DNA of 64,000 nt from Moraxella macacae 0408225 (GCF_000320365.1 NZ_ANIN01000001.1:310001-374000); one strand, 5' to 3'. Positions 28,036 through 38,134 are shown, counted from the first letter of the stretch. Notes: generated by a model not told the origin, from the letters alone. A program made the numbers and translations.

Positions 28036-30213
28036 ATGCCAAATGCCAATTTTAACAAACATGATTTTAATAAACACAGTTTTAACAAACATGATTTTAA
28101 CAAAAACACGGCAGCGACTTTTCACAAGTTGCCAACTGTACGCCCTATTACGCCACTGCTTGATACAGTAGACAGTCCTGATGATTTAAAGAATTTTTCT
28201 CATGACAATTTGGTGCAATTAGCCAATGAGTTGCGTGAGTTTTTGCTGTATTCGGTTGGACAAAGTGGCGGTCATTTTGGGGCAAATTTGGGCGTGGTGG
28301 AATTATCCATTGCCTTACACAAGGTTTTTGACGCACCCAATGACAAACTTGTGTGGGACGTAGGTCATCAGGCATACCCACACAAAATTTTGACAGGGCG
28401 GCGCGAGCAATTAACCAGCATTCGCAACAAGGACGGCCTTACCGCCTTTCCTGAACGCAGCGAGAGTAAATACGACACTTTTGGCGTAGGACATAGCTCT
28501 ACAGCAATTTCTGCAGGGCTTGGCATGAGCCTTGCGATGCAACATCAAGGCAAAAACAACAGCGTGGTGGCAATCGTTGGCGACGGTGCAATGACAGGTG
28601 GCATGGCATTTGAGGCAATGAACGATGCAATACAACAAAATGCCAATATTATCGTGGTGCTAAACGACAATGACATGTCTATTTCACAAGCAACGGGTGG
28701 ATTTTCCAAACATTTAGCCACGCTTTGGCAACGCGGTTTGGCGGTAGATATTGACAAATTTGGCAATCCAATTATCACCCATCGCACCATTTCCAGCGAT
28801 GATCGGCGCATTCGTCATTATTTGCACATGGCCGGCGATGCTTTTGATGATTTATCAGTCAAATTACCAAAAAAAATTAGCGAAAAATTGGGTGAAAAGT
28901 TTGCCGAAGGTTTGCCAAATCCTGCCCAAATTATCAATTTACCCGAAAAAATTGCCAATAAAATTGCGGATAATATGTTTCCTGAAAATTTATTCAAGGC
29001 AATTGGATTTCAATATTTTGGACCATTTGATGGGCATGATGTGGTAAAATTAGCCCAAGTTTTTGAACGCATTAAACCCATGAAAGGTGCGGTTTTGGTG
29101 CATGTCCACACTGTAAAAGGCAAAGGATTCTCTCCTGCTGAACACGACCCGATTGGTTATCATGCAATTGGCAAATTGCCTAAAAACGATACCCAAAACA
29201 CCAATTTACCTTTAAGCAACTCTGATAAAAAAATTAAAAAATACTCACAAATTTTTGGTGAATTTTTATGCGACACCGCCAAAACCGATAAAAAACTCAT
29301 GGCCATCACCCCTGCTATGGCCGAAGGATCAGGCATGGTGGATTTTGCCAAACAATTCCCAAGCCAATATTTTGATGTTGCCATTGCTGAACAACACGCA
29401 ATTACTTTGGCAGGCGGTATGGCATGCGAGGGCGTTAAACCCATTGTGGCAATTTATTCCACTTTTTTACAGCGCGGTTACGATCAACTGATTCACGATA
29501 TCGCTTTACAAAACCTAGATGTTACCTTTGCTATTGACCGAGCGGGGCTTGTTGGCGAAGATGGGGCAACACACGCAGGCGTATTTGACATAAGTTTTAT
29601 GCGATGCATACCAAATATCATCATCGCTGTGCCAAGTGATGAAAATGAGTGTTATCAACTGCTAAACACCTGCTATCAGTACCAAGGCGTGGCCGCGGTG
29701 CGTTATCCCAGAGGGTGCGGTATAGGCGTGGCAATTGATAAAAATCTTACGAACAATGCACAAAATTTTACCATAGGTAAAGCGGTGCTCGATTGTCAAT
29801 TTAACGATAAAAATCAATCAGTTAATGAAAAAATTGCCCTACTTGCCTTTGGTTCAATGCTTAAAAACGCAAAACAAGCGTGCGAAATTATCGCGAAAAA
29901 TTCCCCCAAAACCCAATTTTCAGTTTATAATATGCGATTTGTAAAACCACTTGATAGCAAACTGATTGACACACTGATTGATGACAACTATCGCATTATT
30001 ACCCTAGAAGAGCACCAATTGATGGGTGGTGCAGGCAGCAGTGTGAACGAATATATCCTCGCAAAAACGCACAAAGGCCCTGTGCCAAATGTGCTAAATA
30101 TCGGCATTGATGATAAATTTATACCGCATGGCAGCCACAGTGAACAGCTTGCGTATTGTGGGCTTGATGTAGATGGCGTGGTAGCAAAAATCACACGTTT
30201 TTTAGATAATTAG
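28036..30213 (+). CDS. dxs: 1-deoxy-D-xylulose-5-phosphate synthase Dxs
   Basis: This 725-aa thiamine-diphosphate enzyme condenses pyruvate and glyceraldehyde 3-phosphate at the start of the MEP isoprenoid pathway. Motifs: [52 protein letters not shown] (ThDP/Mg), [30 protein letters not shown] and YPRGCGIG. It is longer than the usual 620-640 aa. The extra length comes from an N-terminal extension made of [10 protein letters not shown] repeats (about residues 5-25) and a lysine-rich insertion around residues 275-315. The core is intact, so activity is expected. Confidence 0.97.
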   Translation: MPNANFNKHDFNKHSFNKHDFNKNTAATFHKLPTVRPITPLLDTVDSPDDLKNFSHDNLVQLANELREFLLYSVGQSGGHFGANLGVVELSIALHKVFDAPNDKLVWDVGHQAYPHKILTGRREQLTSIRNKDGLTAFPERSESKYDTFGVGHSSTAISAGLGMSLAMQHQGKNNSVVAIVGDGAMTGGMAFEAMNDAIQQNANIIVVLNDNDMSISQATGGFSKHLATLWQRGLAVDIDKFGNPIITHRTISSDDRRIRHYLHMAGDAFDDLSVKLPKKISEKLGEKFAEGLPNPAQIINLPEKIANKIADNMFPENLFKAIGFQYFGPFDGHDVVKLAQVFERIKPMKGAVLVHVHTVKGKGFSPAEHDPIGYHAIGKLPKNDTQNTNLPLSNSDKKIKKYSQIFGEFLCDTAKTDKKLMAITPAMAEGSGMVDFAKQFPSQYFDVAIAEQHAITLAGGMACEGVKPIVAIYSTFLQRGYDQLIHDIALQNLDVTFAIDRAGLVGEDGATHAGVFDISFMRCIPNIIIAVPSDENECYQLLNTCYQYQGVAAVRYPRGCGIGVAIDKNLTNNAQNFTIGKAVLDCQFNDKNQSVNEKIALLAFGSMLKNAKQACEIIAKNSPKTQFSVYNMRFVKPLDSKLIDTLIDDNYRIITLEEHQLMGGAGSSVNEYILAKTHKGPVPNVLNIGIDDKFIPHGSHSEQLAYCGLDVDGVVAKITRFLDN
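28050..28109. repeat. 15-bp tandem repeat in the dxs N-terminus (FNKHD pentapeptides)
   Basis: Four units start at 28050, 28065, 28080 and 28095; units one and three are both TTTTAACAAACATGA. They encode FNKHD-type pentapeptides ahead of the conserved domain, in frame. Confidence 0.93.
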
Positions 30214-30287
30214 TTGTTTTGATTGTTTTTCATCGATTGTTTTTTATAATCGTTTTTGTAAATCATTTTAAAGTTTAAGGTAACTAT

Positions 30288-31121
30288 ATGGAACCAATGG
30301 TCGTTATGGCAGTACGTGCTGCCCAAAAAGTAGGCAATGAGATTTTAAATACCCACTTAAATCGTCATAAAATTGAACTAACCATTGAAAGCAAAGGCCT
30401 TGATGGTTTGGTAACTCAAATTGATCGTTACAGTGAAGAATTGCTTATTGCAACGTTAAGAGAAAGTTATCCAAATCATACATTTTTGGGTGAAGAATTC
30501 GGTTTACAAGAGGGCAAAGGCAACGATAAAGACTGGTGTTGGGTGATTGATCCTTTAGATGGTACGCATAATTTTGTACATGGTTTGCCACATTTTTGCG
30601 TATCTATTGGCGTGCAAAAAAACGGTGTAACCGAACACGCCGTCATCTATGATCCTGTGCGTGATGAAGTATTTTCCGCCAGTCGTGGCAAAGGAGCAAG
30701 GCTCAACCGACGCCGTATCAGTGTGAGTGAACACAAAACCATTCAAGGCGGTTTTTTTACCACCGGGCACCCATTAGAACGCAATTACCACGATGGTATT
30801 CATTCGTATGCCAAAGAGCATTTTGAAACTTTACAAAAAGTCTGCGAACAAGGCGGACAAGTCAGACGCTTAGGTTCTGCAGCATTGGATTTGGCGTATG
30901 TTGCAAGTGGCCGTGTAGATGGGTATTTTGAAATGTCTATCAAACCGTGGGATATTTGTGCAGGCGAACTGATTGTCAGTGAAGCTCGCGGTACGGTGGT
31001 TGACCATACAGGTGCTCATAACGCAATGACGACAGGTTCTGTGTTTGCTTGTAATGTAAAACTACTAAAGCCTTTGATGCAATTGGTTGTGCCAATTTGG
31101 GGCAATGCAATAAAGGGCTAA
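30288..31121 (+). CDS. suhB: inositol-1-monophosphatase SuhB
   Basis: A 277-aa member of the inositol monophosphatase family. Metal-binding motifs are present: FLGEEFG (Glu of motif 1), IDPLDGTHNFVHGLPHFCVSIGV (motif 2) and KPWDICAGELIVSEARG (motif 3). In enterobacteria SuhB also acts in rRNA transcription antitermination; whether that holds here is unknown. AAGG lies upstream of the ATG and a strong terminator follows. Confidence 0.95.
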   Translation: MEPMVVMAVRAAQKVGNEILNTHLNRHKIELTIESKGLDGLVTQIDRYSEELLIATLRESYPNHTFLGEEFGLQEGKGNDKDWCWVIDPLDGTHNFVHGLPHFCVSIGVQKNGVTEHAVIYDPVRDEVFSASRGKGARLNRRRISVSEHKTIQGGFFTTGHPLERNYHDGIHSYAKEHFETLQKVCEQGGQVRRLGSAALDLAYVASGRVDGYFEMSIKPWDICAGELIVSEARGTVVDHTGAHNAMTTGSVFACNVKLLKPLMQLVVPIWGNAIKG

Positions 31122-31127
31122 AAATCC

Positions 31128-31160
31128 AAAAAGCGTATCAACTTTTAGATACGCTTTTTT
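31128..31160 (+). terminator. suhB terminator
   Basis: AAAAAGCGTATC (31128-31139) pairs with GATACGCTTTTTT (31148-31160), an 8-nt loop and a T-run. It also faces the end of ffh on the minus strand. Confidence 0.93.
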
Positions 31161-31209
31161 ATACCATACAACAATTCAAAATTAAAAACTATCCAAAATT
31201 AAAGCACGC

Positions 31210-32721
31210 TTAAAAACGCGTTTTAAACTTTGGTGCTGGTAGGTTTGCCAAATTGGCATTCACACTGTTTGTATCAGGGTTTTGTCCCATGATGGGGTTT
31301 TGTCCGATAACGGGTGCTGGCTGTGAGGCTTGATTGCCACCAAACAATGGACCACCTCCTCCACTCATGCCTTTGGTTAAGCCTTGTACAGCACGCATCA
31401 TTTTACTGATTCCTGATGGATCGGATAACATTTTCATCATTTTTGCCATTTGTTTGTGTTGTTTTAACAAAGCATTGACATCTTGAATGGTTTTGCCCGA
31501 ACCGTCAGCAATGCGCCGTTTGCGACTTGGATTAATTTTGTCAGGATTTTGGCGTTCAAATGGAGTCATAGAATGGATCAATGCCTCCATTTCTTTTACT
31601 TTTTCTTCAGGCTTTGCCTCTTGTACCGCCCTTTGAATGTCCGCCCCACTCATACCTGGCATTTTATCGAGAAAGCCTGCCATACCGCCCAAATTACGCA
31701 TTTGTTGGAATTGAGTTAATAAATCATCAAGATCAAATTCACCGCCTTTTTGGATTTTTTTTGCCATGCGTTCGGCTTTTTCGCGGTCAATTTTGTTTTC
31801 AACTTCTTCTACAAGCGACAACACATCGCCCATACCCAAAATACGCTGTGCCACACGCTCCGGGTGAAACGGTTCTAAGGCTTCTAGTTTTTCGCCACGC
31901 CCCAAAAATTTAATCGGTTTGCCTGTAATTGCACGCACCGACAACGCCGCCCCGCCTCGAGCATCACCGTCGGTTTTGGTTAAAATCACGCCTGTCAAGG
32001 GTAAAGCGTCATTAAAGGCTTTGGCGGTATTTGAGGCATCTTGTCCGGTCATTGAATCGACCACAAACAGTATTTCGGTTGGATTGATTTGAGTGCTTAA
32101 GGCTTTAATCTCATTCATCATTTCATCATCAACATGCAAACGCCCCGCCGTATCAATAATTAATACATCTTGATATTGGTTTTTGGCTTGTTCAATAGCA
32201 CGTTTGGCAATGTCAATTGGATCTTCATCAGCGTGTGATTGCACAAAACTTGCCCTCACTTGTTCGGCCACTTGTTGCAACTGCTTAATTGCAGCAGGAC
32301 GGTATACGTCGGTCGATACCAACATGACTTTTTTCTGATGGCGATCTTGTAAATATTTTGCCAATTTACCTGTGGTTGTGGTTTTACCCGCCCCTTGAAG
32401 ACCGGCCATTAAATAAATGACGGGCGGTTTGCCAGTTAATTCAAGCTGTTGGTTTTCGCTGCCCATCATTTCGGTTAATTCATCATACACGATTTTGACA
32501 AAAGCCTGCCCCGGATTAAGCTCTTTTAGCACTTCTTGGCCAAGGGCTTGCTCTTTGACACGTGCCACAAAATCACGCACAATTGGCAAGGCGACATCTG
32601 CTTCTAAAAGTGCCATTCTCACTTCGCGCAAAGTATCTTTGATATTATCTTCGGTCAACTGCCCTGTGCCTGCTACATTGCGCAGACTGGTCGATAAGCG
32701 TTCGGTTAAAGTTTCAAACAT
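31210..32721 (-). CDS. ffh: signal recognition particle protein Ffh
   Basis: A 503-aa SRP GTPase. N-domain start is MFETLTERLSTSLRN, G1 is GLQGAGKTTTTGKLAKYL, then DTAGRLHVDDEMM (G3) and LTKTDGDARGGAALS (G4 region). The Met-rich M domain is clear from about residue 325 (MRNLGGMAGFLDKMPGM, KMMKMLSDPSGISKMMRA). The tail is Gly/Pro/Asn-rich, longer than in E. coli (453 aa). It binds the 4.5S RNA and signal sequences at the ribosome; no 4.5S gene was found here. It is divergent from the ypjD-like gene. Confidence 0.98.
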   Translation of the reverse strand: MFETLTERLSTSLRNVAGTGQLTEDNIKDTLREVRMALLEADVALPIVRDFVARVKEQALGQEVLKELNPGQAFVKIVYDELTEMMGSENQQLELTGKPPVIYLMAGLQGAGKTTTTGKLAKYLQDRHQKKVMLVSTDVYRPAAIKQLQQVAEQVRASFVQSHADEDPIDIAKRAIEQAKNQYQDVLIIDTAGRLHVDDEMMNEIKALSTQINPTEILFVVDSMTGQDASNTAKAFNDALPLTGVILTKTDGDARGGAALSVRAITGKPIKFLGRGEKLEALEPFHPERVAQRILGMGDVLSLVEEVENKIDREKAERMAKKIQKGGEFDLDDLLTQFQQMRNLGGMAGFLDKMPGMSGADIQRAVQEAKPEEKVKEMEALIHSMTPFERQNPDKINPSRKRRIADGSGKTIQDVNALLKQHKQMAKMMKMLSDPSGISKMMRAVQGLTKGMSGGGGPLFGGNQASQPAPVIGQNPIMGQNPDTNSVNANLANLPAPKFKTRF

Positions 32722-32926
32722 AAGTTTCTCTTGTTAAGTTTCTGTATTAAGCTTCTTTGTCTTTTAAGCTGTTTATAAAAACAATCGCTAAATTTTATGC
32801 AAAATATTTTATGCAAAATTTTGTCAAACTGCCAATAAAATACTGATAAAATAGCCGATTATTTCGTTTAAATTTGTTAGAATAATAAGATTTTAACACA
32901 ATCAAACTACTTTTGGGGAAAAATTC

Positions 32927-33721
32927 GTGTTTTTACTGCTAATTTTATCGCTTGTGTGCTATGTGTTAATCAGTGTTTATTTAATATGGGCGTTAAGTTT
33001 ACAAAAACCCATTCATAAAGGCGTAACGCTTGGGTTTTTGGCAGTTGGTTCGTTGGCACACGCAGGGATATTATTACCTAAAATTATTACCTTATATGGG
33101 CTAAATTTTAATTTGTTTAACATGATCTCGCTTACAAGCCTATTTATGTTGTTGTTTTATTGGGGATTTAGTTGGTATCGGGCAATTTTGCCTTTTGGGG
33201 TTTTTGCTGCACCTTTGGCATTGATAGGGGTATTGACTGGTTATTTTGGCAAAGCACCGTATCAGCCTTTGACTGATATGAGTGCGATTTTGCAAGGGCA
33301 TATTTTGTTAGCTTTGGCTGCTTATTCCATTTTGTTTATGTCTGCAGTACAAGCGGTGATCCTGCGTTTACAAATTCGTGAGTTAAAACACCAAACCATT
33401 CATCGTATCTGGGTGGCAAAACTGCCCGCGTTACAAGACATGGAAAACCTACTGTTTGACATGATAACCTTAGGTTTTGTACTGCTATCGGCTTCGCTTG
33501 GATTGGGGTTTATGGATACGCGTGATTTATTGGGGCAACATTTGGCACACAAAACCGCGTTTAGCGTGCTGTCGTGGCTTGTGTTTGGGCTGTTGTTGTT
33601 TGGACATTGGCGTTATGGCTGGCGTGGGATAAAAGCAAGCAATATGACATTGTATGGTGTGGTGTTGCTTGGTATTGCCTTTATTGGCACAAAATTCGTG
33701 CTTGAAGTTATTTTGAATTAA
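32927..33721 (+). CDS. ypjD: YpjD-like inner-membrane protein (cytochrome c assembly / CcsA fold)
   Basis: A 264-aa protein with about eight hydrophobic helices and the CcsA/CcmF-type arrangement: an N-terminal hydrophobic pair, then LLALAAYSILFMSAVQAVIL, MITLGFVLLSASLGLGF and the conserved HKTAFSVLSWLVFGLLLFGHWRYGWRG-type segment with histidines. The start is GTG at 32927 with TTGGGG upstream. The order ffh, ypjD, corB/yfjD is the same as in E. coli, where the ypjD product has been linked to the CorB-type ion-transport system. True cytochrome c maturation function is unproven for this branch. Confidence 0.85.
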   Translation: MFLLLILSLVCYVLISVYLIWALSLQKPIHKGVTLGFLAVGSLAHAGILLPKIITLYGLNFNLFNMISLTSLFMLLFYWGFSWYRAILPFGVFAAPLALIGVLTGYFGKAPYQPLTDMSAILQGHILLALAAYSILFMSAVQAVILRLQIRELKHQTIHRIWVAKLPALQDMENLLFDMITLGFVLLSASLGLGFMDTRDLLGQHLAHKTAFSVLSWLVFGLLLFGHWRYGWRGIKASNMTLYGVVLLGIAFIGTKFVLEVILN

Positions 33722-33857
33722 TAACCAAAACACTCATAAGTAAAACTCACTATTCATAAACCAAAATTAACAAAAAATAAAGCCACTTTTTGTAAAACCG
33801 TGTTATTTTATACCAATAAAACCGATTGACTTAAAAAGATCAACTTACAGGTGTCAT

Positions 33858-35171
33858 GTGAATTTATTTGAAACTTCCATTATTATTTTGGTATTAATTT
33901 TAACCTCAAGTTTTTTTTCCATCTCAGAAATTGCACTGGCAGGGGCAAGACGCATCAAACTTAAGCTGCTGTCTGAAAGCGGTGATACACGCGCTGACAA
34001 AATTTTACAGTTACAAGAACACTCGGCTGAATTTTTTGCCACATCACAAATTGGCCTAAATGCGGTGGCAATTTTGGGAGGATCGGTAGGTGAGTCTGCG
34101 TTACGCCCTTATTTTAAAGATTTTATTGCAAAATTTTACCAAGGGGTTTGGCTAGAAAACATAGCATTTATCACCTCGTTTTCAATTGTAACCTTGCTGT
34201 TTATTTTGTTTGCTGATTTAATACCAAAACGCTTGGCAATGATTAATCCTGAAAAAGCCTCGCTTGCGGTAATTAACCCTGTGCTATGGGTGATTAAACT
34301 GTGTAAGCCACTTGCGTGGATTATCAATGGACTTGCCAATCTCATTTTTCGCATTTTTAAGGTCAATACCATTCGCGAAGAAAACATTACCTTTGATGAT
34401 GTATCGGCGATCGTAGATGCAGGTGCACAGGCGGGCGTGGTATTACAACAAGAACAGCATTTTATTGAAAACGTGTTTGAGCTTGAAGAACGCACCGTGG
34501 CATCCAGTATGACCTTGCGTGAAGATGTGGTATTTTTTACCTCGGGCGAATCAGCAGACAGCATTCGCCAAAAAATTGCCGATTATCCATACTCTAAATT
34601 TTTGGTATGTGGCAATACCATTGATCAAATAATCGGTTATGTAGATACCAAAGATATTTTGGTTAAATTAATGAACAATCAAAACCAAATTCAGCTAAGC
34701 GAAACCGGTATGCGCACCGTGTTAATCATTCCTGACACGTTAAAATTGTCCGAGTTGCTAGATAGGTTTCGATCCAGTAAAGAAAAATTTGCTGTGGTGA
34801 TGAATGAATACGCATTGGTAGTGGGTGTCATTACGCTATCGGATATCATGATGACTGTCATGGGTGATTGGGTGGCACTTGCTGATGACGAACAACAAAT
34901 TATCCGCCGTGATGAACACTCATGGTTAATTGATGGCGTAACACCGATTGAAGATGTGATGCACGCCCTCAATATTGAAAATTTCCCTGATTGGGATAAT
35001 TATGAAACCATCGCAGGGTTTATGATGTTTAAATTGCGCAAAATTCCACGCCCTGCGGATTTTGTTGAACATGAAGATTATAAATTTGAAGTGGTGGATA
35101 TTGACAATTACAAAATCGATCAATTATTGGTAACAAAACTGCCAGTAGATGTCAAAGAGATTTTGGATTAA
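33858..35171 (+). CDS. corB: CNNM/HlyC-CorC family membrane protein (CorB/YfjD-like)
   Basis: A 437-aa protein with a DUF21 (CNNM) transmembrane domain in the first 190 residues (SIIILVLILTSSFFSISEIAL, AFITSFSIVTLLFILFADLI). A CBS pair follows at about 205-335 (VFFTSGESADSIRQKIADYP, GVITLSDIMMTVMGDW) and a C-terminal CorC_HlyC domain near 355-430 (WLIDGVTPIEDV). The family mediates divalent-cation (mainly Mg) transport. The start is GTG at 33858. It sits 136 bp after the ypjD-like gene in the ffh-ypjD-corB synteny. The name follows that synteny and domain order. Confidence 0.9.
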   Translation: MNLFETSIIILVLILTSSFFSISEIALAGARRIKLKLLSESGDTRADKILQLQEHSAEFFATSQIGLNAVAILGGSVGESALRPYFKDFIAKFYQGVWLENIAFITSFSIVTLLFILFADLIPKRLAMINPEKASLAVINPVLWVIKLCKPLAWIINGLANLIFRIFKVNTIREENITFDDVSAIVDAGAQAGVVLQQEQHFIENVFELEERTVASSMTLREDVVFFTSGESADSIRQKIADYPYSKFLVCGNTIDQIIGYVDTKDILVKLMNNQNQIQLSETGMRTVLIIPDTLKLSELLDRFRSSKEKFAVVMNEYALVVGVITLSDIMMTVMGDWVALADDEQQIIRRDEHSWLIDGVTPIEDVMHALNIENFPDWDNYETIAGFMMFKLRKIPRPADFVEHEDYKFEVVDIDNYKIDQLLVTKLPVDVKEILD

Positions 35172-35307
35172 AAAACCATCTACTACAAACAACTGGCTTT
35201 TACTAATTTGTGTCATAAAATCAACCAAGAAAACCGTTATAATACACTAAATAATACATTATTTGGTGTTTGATTGTCGCTTAATAAAACAAATAGTTAT
35301 AAATAAT

Positions 35308-35505
35308 CTAAAATAAATCTTGTTGAACAGGCTCATTTATCTTAGCTGTTGCATTTGTACTTTTATTTACATTTGCTGACAACAGTTTATTGATAGAATT
35401 CTCAAAATTACTTAAATCAATAATGGCAACTGGATAATTTTCTGTAATAATTTGCCGATTTAAATCGTATTGGGGTAATATTGGCAAGTGTACTGGGTAA
35501 AATGG
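35308..35505 (-). pseudogene. out-of-frame C-terminal end of the HAD/DprA gene
   Basis: In the next reading frame, an open stretch of 65 codons runs to a stop at 35308-35310. It begins PFYPVHLPILPQYDLNRQ and ends in NEPVQQDLF. From QYDLNRQIITENYPVAII on, it fits the segment that follows the YP motif in DprA proteins. Removing one C from the CCCC run (G run at 35472-35475 on the plus strand) would join it to the upstream ORF to give a protein of about 282 aa. The final QQDLF resembles a beta-clamp-binding motif, but that is only a pattern match. It could be a real frameshift or a homopolymer sequencing error. Confidence 0.6.
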
Positions 35506-36157
35506 CTATTGTCGTACCCTTTCTATCACCAAATACATTGGTTTTGGTTCTAAGGGCTTGGTCATGGGCAATGGTATCACAACCAAGCGCCAGTCCGCTG
35601 ACAATTTCCTTGTCTACTAAAAATAAATTACTCTTTTTAAATCCTAACTGGTAAGCTAAAGTTAATTGTTGAATATCGTTATCATATACTTTAATTCTGT
35701 CAATATTTTGAACAAAATTACAGACTGTTTCAAATTTACGCTCATTGCAGATTATGTTATCAAAAAAGCCATCTAATTTATGATATTTTAACACTTGCCG
35801 AACTCTGCTCCTATCTCCACAACTGGTCAAATACAAAGTATTGTTGCCTAAAAATCCCATATTATCCAATAAAAAACCATTAAGCAAGTAAAAATTAACC
35901 TTGGTTAAATGTATAAAATCAAAAAAACACGCCTTTTTTAACGCAATGATTGCATTTAAAGTATCAGTAGGCAAATGCGGTAATTCTTTTAGGACAACCG
36001 CTTTTGTAATACGCCCATCATAACCAAATTGGATATGCGGCAACAACTGATTAATTGCATACAAATACGCTTGATTGTTGGCTTCATCGGCAAAAACCAA
36101 CGTATTGTCCAAATCCACACAAATTTGGCATTTGGCAATATTATCAAACGCATTCAT
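35417..36157 (-). CDS. chimeric HAD phosphatase / partial DprA-like protein, probably frameshifted
   Basis: The 246-aa ORF has two unrelated parts. Residues about 1-175 look like a HAD hydrolase: CVDLDNT (motif I), LYLTSCGDRSR (motif II) and KVYDNDIQQLTLA (motif IV). From about residue 186 it continues as the middle of a DprA Rossmann domain: EIVSGLALGCDTIAHDQAL, then KGTTIAILPST. The first half of the DprA fold is missing, and the last 20 residues appear out of frame (see 35308-35505). I infer a deletion joining two genes, plus a one-base frameshift. Its base composition is A+T-richer than its neighbours. The start lies 26 bp after the ettA stop. Function, if any, is unknown. Confidence 0.7.
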   Translation of the reverse strand: MNAFDNIAKCQICVDLDNTLVFADEANNQAYLYAINQLLPHIQFGYDGRITKAVVLKELPHLPTDTLNAIIALKKACFFDFIHLTKVNFYLLNGFLLDNMGFLGNNTLYLTSCGDRSRVRQVLKYHKLDGFFDNIICNERKFETVCNFVQNIDRIKVYDNDIQQLTLAYQLGFKKSNLFLVDKEIVSGLALGCDTIAHDQALRTKTNVFGDRKGTTIAILPSTLANITPIRFKSANYYRKLSSCHY

Positions 36158-36183
36158 ATGCTCTTTGCAAATCCAACTAAACT

Positions 36184-37845
36184 TTACCCCCCAATCTTCT
36201 TATACTTCATCCGCTTCGGCTCGGCATCTGCCCCCAATTGCTTTTTGCGATACGCCTCGTATTCTGAATAATTGCCATCAAACCACACAGGGCCTTCGTC
36301 TTCAAACGCCAAAATATGCGTGGCAATGCGGTCTAAAAACCAGCGGTCATGCGAAACCACCATCACAGTTCCCGGGAAAACTTGCACCGCTTCTTCTAAT
36401 GCACGCAAGGTTTCTACGTCCAAATCGTTAGACGGCTCGTCAAGCAGCAGCACATTTGCCCCTTGTTTGAGCGTTTTGGCAAGTTGCAAACGGTTACGCT
36501 CACCGCCCGACAAACTGCCAACCAATTTTTGCTGGTCTTGCCCTTTAAAATTAAACCGCCCAATGTACGCACGGCTTGGCGTGGTATAATCGCCAACGGT
36601 AATCATATCAAGCCCGTCGGATACTTCTTCCCACACGGTTTTTTTATCGTCCAATTCATCACGCACTTGCCCAACATACGCCACTTTCACCGATTCGCCA
36701 ACTTCCACCGAGCCTGTATCGGGCGTATCTTTGCCCGTAATCATGTTAAACAGCGTGGTTTTGCCCGCCCCATTTGGCCCGATGATGCCAACAATTGCCA
36801 TCGGTGGCACGGTAAAGGATAAATTTTCGTACAATAAGCGGTCGCCAAACGATTTTGAAATGTTGTCCACAACGATGACTTTGTTGCCAAGGCGTGGCCC
36901 TGGCGGAATGTAAATCTCGGCGGTTTCGTTACGCTGCTGAAATTCGCGCGAGTTCATTTCTTCAAAGCGTTCTAGGCGGGATTTGGATTTGGCTTGTTGC
37001 CCTTTTTGATTTTTACGCACCCACTCAAGCTCTTGTTTTAGGGCTTTGGCAAAGGCTTCTTCTTGTTTTTGTTCTTGCTCTAGGCGTTTATTTTTTTGCT
37101 CAAGCCACTCGGTGTAATTGCCTTGATACGGGTAGCCGTAGCCGCGGTCAAGCTCCAAAATCCACTCGGCAACGTTGTCCAAAAAGTAGCGGTCGTGGGT
37201 AATTGCCACAATCGTGCCAGAATAATCTTTTAAAAACCGCTCAAGCCACGCCACGCTTTCGGCATCTAGATGGTTGGTTGGCTCGTCCAATAACAACATG
37301 TCGGGTTTTGACAACAGCAGTCGGCATAAAGCAACACGGCGTTTTTCACCGCCTGACAATTTATTAACATCGGCATCCCACGGCGGCAAACGCAAGGCAT
37401 CGGCGGCTTTTTCTAATTGCGTGTTAAGATTATGGGCGTCCCACGCTTGAATGATGTCTTCCATTTTGCCTTGTTCGGCCGCCAATTTGTCAAAATCGGC
37501 GTCGGGTTCTGCGTATTCGGCGTAAATTTGGTTGAGCCGCTCTAGGGCGTCCAAGGCTTCACGCACGCCGTCTTCTACGTTGCCACGCACGTCTTTATTG
37601 GGGTCAAGCTGTGGCTCTTGGGCAAGGTAGCCGATTTTTATGCCGGCTTGAGCGCGGGCTTCGCCGTTAAAATCTTTGTCCACGCCTGCCATGATTTTAA
37701 GCAACGTGGATTTGCCCGCTCCGTTTAAGCCCAGCACGCCGATTTTAGCACCCGGGAAAAACGAGAGCGAAATGTCTTTTAAAATTTCACGTTTTGGGGG
37801 AACAATTTTGGACACCTTGTTCATGGTGTAGATGTATTGGGCCAT
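36184..37845 (-). CDS. ettA: energy-dependent translational throttle protein EttA (ABC-F)
   Basis: A 553-aa ABC-F ATPase. It has two ABC domains: Walker A GLNGAGKSTLLKIMAGVD with signature LSGGEKRRVALCRLLLSKPD, and Walker A GPNGAGKTTLFNMITGKD with signature LSGGERNRLQLAKTLKQG. Between them is the Arm/linker with YTEWLEQKNKRLEQEQKQEE. The N-terminal YIYTMNKVSKIVPPKREIL is characteristic of EttA. It binds the ribosomal E site and gates early elongation according to ATP/ADP ratio. The gene uses G+C-rich codons, as expected for high expression. Confidence 0.97.
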   Translation of the reverse strand: MAQYIYTMNKVSKIVPPKREILKDISLSFFPGAKIGVLGLNGAGKSTLLKIMAGVDKDFNGEARAQAGIKIGYLAQEPQLDPNKDVRGNVEDGVREALDALERLNQIYAEYAEPDADFDKLAAEQGKMEDIIQAWDAHNLNTQLEKAADALRLPPWDADVNKLSGGEKRRVALCRLLLSKPDMLLLDEPTNHLDAESVAWLERFLKDYSGTIVAITHDRYFLDNVAEWILELDRGYGYPYQGNYTEWLEQKNKRLEQEQKQEEAFAKALKQELEWVRKNQKGQQAKSKSRLERFEEMNSREFQQRNETAEIYIPPGPRLGNKVIVVDNISKSFGDRLLYENLSFTVPPMAIVGIIGPNGAGKTTLFNMITGKDTPDTGSVEVGESVKVAYVGQVRDELDDKKTVWEEVSDGLDMITVGDYTTPSRAYIGRFNFKGQDQQKLVGSLSGGERNRLQLAKTLKQGANVLLLDEPSNDLDVETLRALEEAVQVFPGTVMVVSHDRWFLDRIATHILAFEDEGPVWFDGNYSEYEAYRKKQLGADAEPKRMKYKKIGG

Positions 37846-37896
37846 AAGTTTCCTACAGTTGTTTAACGATTTTTAATCAATACAATTTAATCAATG

Positions 37897-37922
37897 TAAT
37901 AAATCTAAATAATAAATCTAAA
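37897..37922. repeat. 13-bp perfect tandem duplication between the 60-aa gene and ettA
   Basis: TAATAAATCTAAA occurs at 37897-37909 and 37910-37922, 5 bp from the stop codon of the upstream 60-aa gene. Confidence 0.9.
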
Positions 37923-37927
37923 TCAAG

Positions 37928-38110
37928 TTATTCATCTTCGTCTTGTTCATTATCCCATTGTTCATAACTTTCGCTTGGTTCAATACCGCGACGTTTCATA
38001 TCCGCCACTTGCTCCTCTAGGGTGCGAAACTTAGCGACTTTATGCATGGTTTCTGTCAAATCATCAATCTCTTGCTCCAAAATATTGGCTTCTTTGGTGA
38101 AATGTTGCAT
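37928..38110 (-). CDS. 60-aa acidic coiled-coil protein, unknown function
   Basis: A short ORF with a good ribosome-binding site (AAGGAATAATC before ATG), sitting in line between the DUF4062-like gene and ettA. The sequence is amphipathic and helical (ILEQEIDDLTETMHKVAKF, then LEEQVADMKRRGIEP) with an acidic tail ending DEDE. I recognise no named family. Position, ribosome-binding site and sensible composition support a real gene. Confidence 0.65.
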   Translation of the reverse strand: MQHFTKEANILEQEIDDLTETMHKVAKFRTLEEQVADMKRRGIEPSESYEQWDNEQDEDE

Positions 38111-38134
38111 GATTATTCCTTATTTACACAAACT

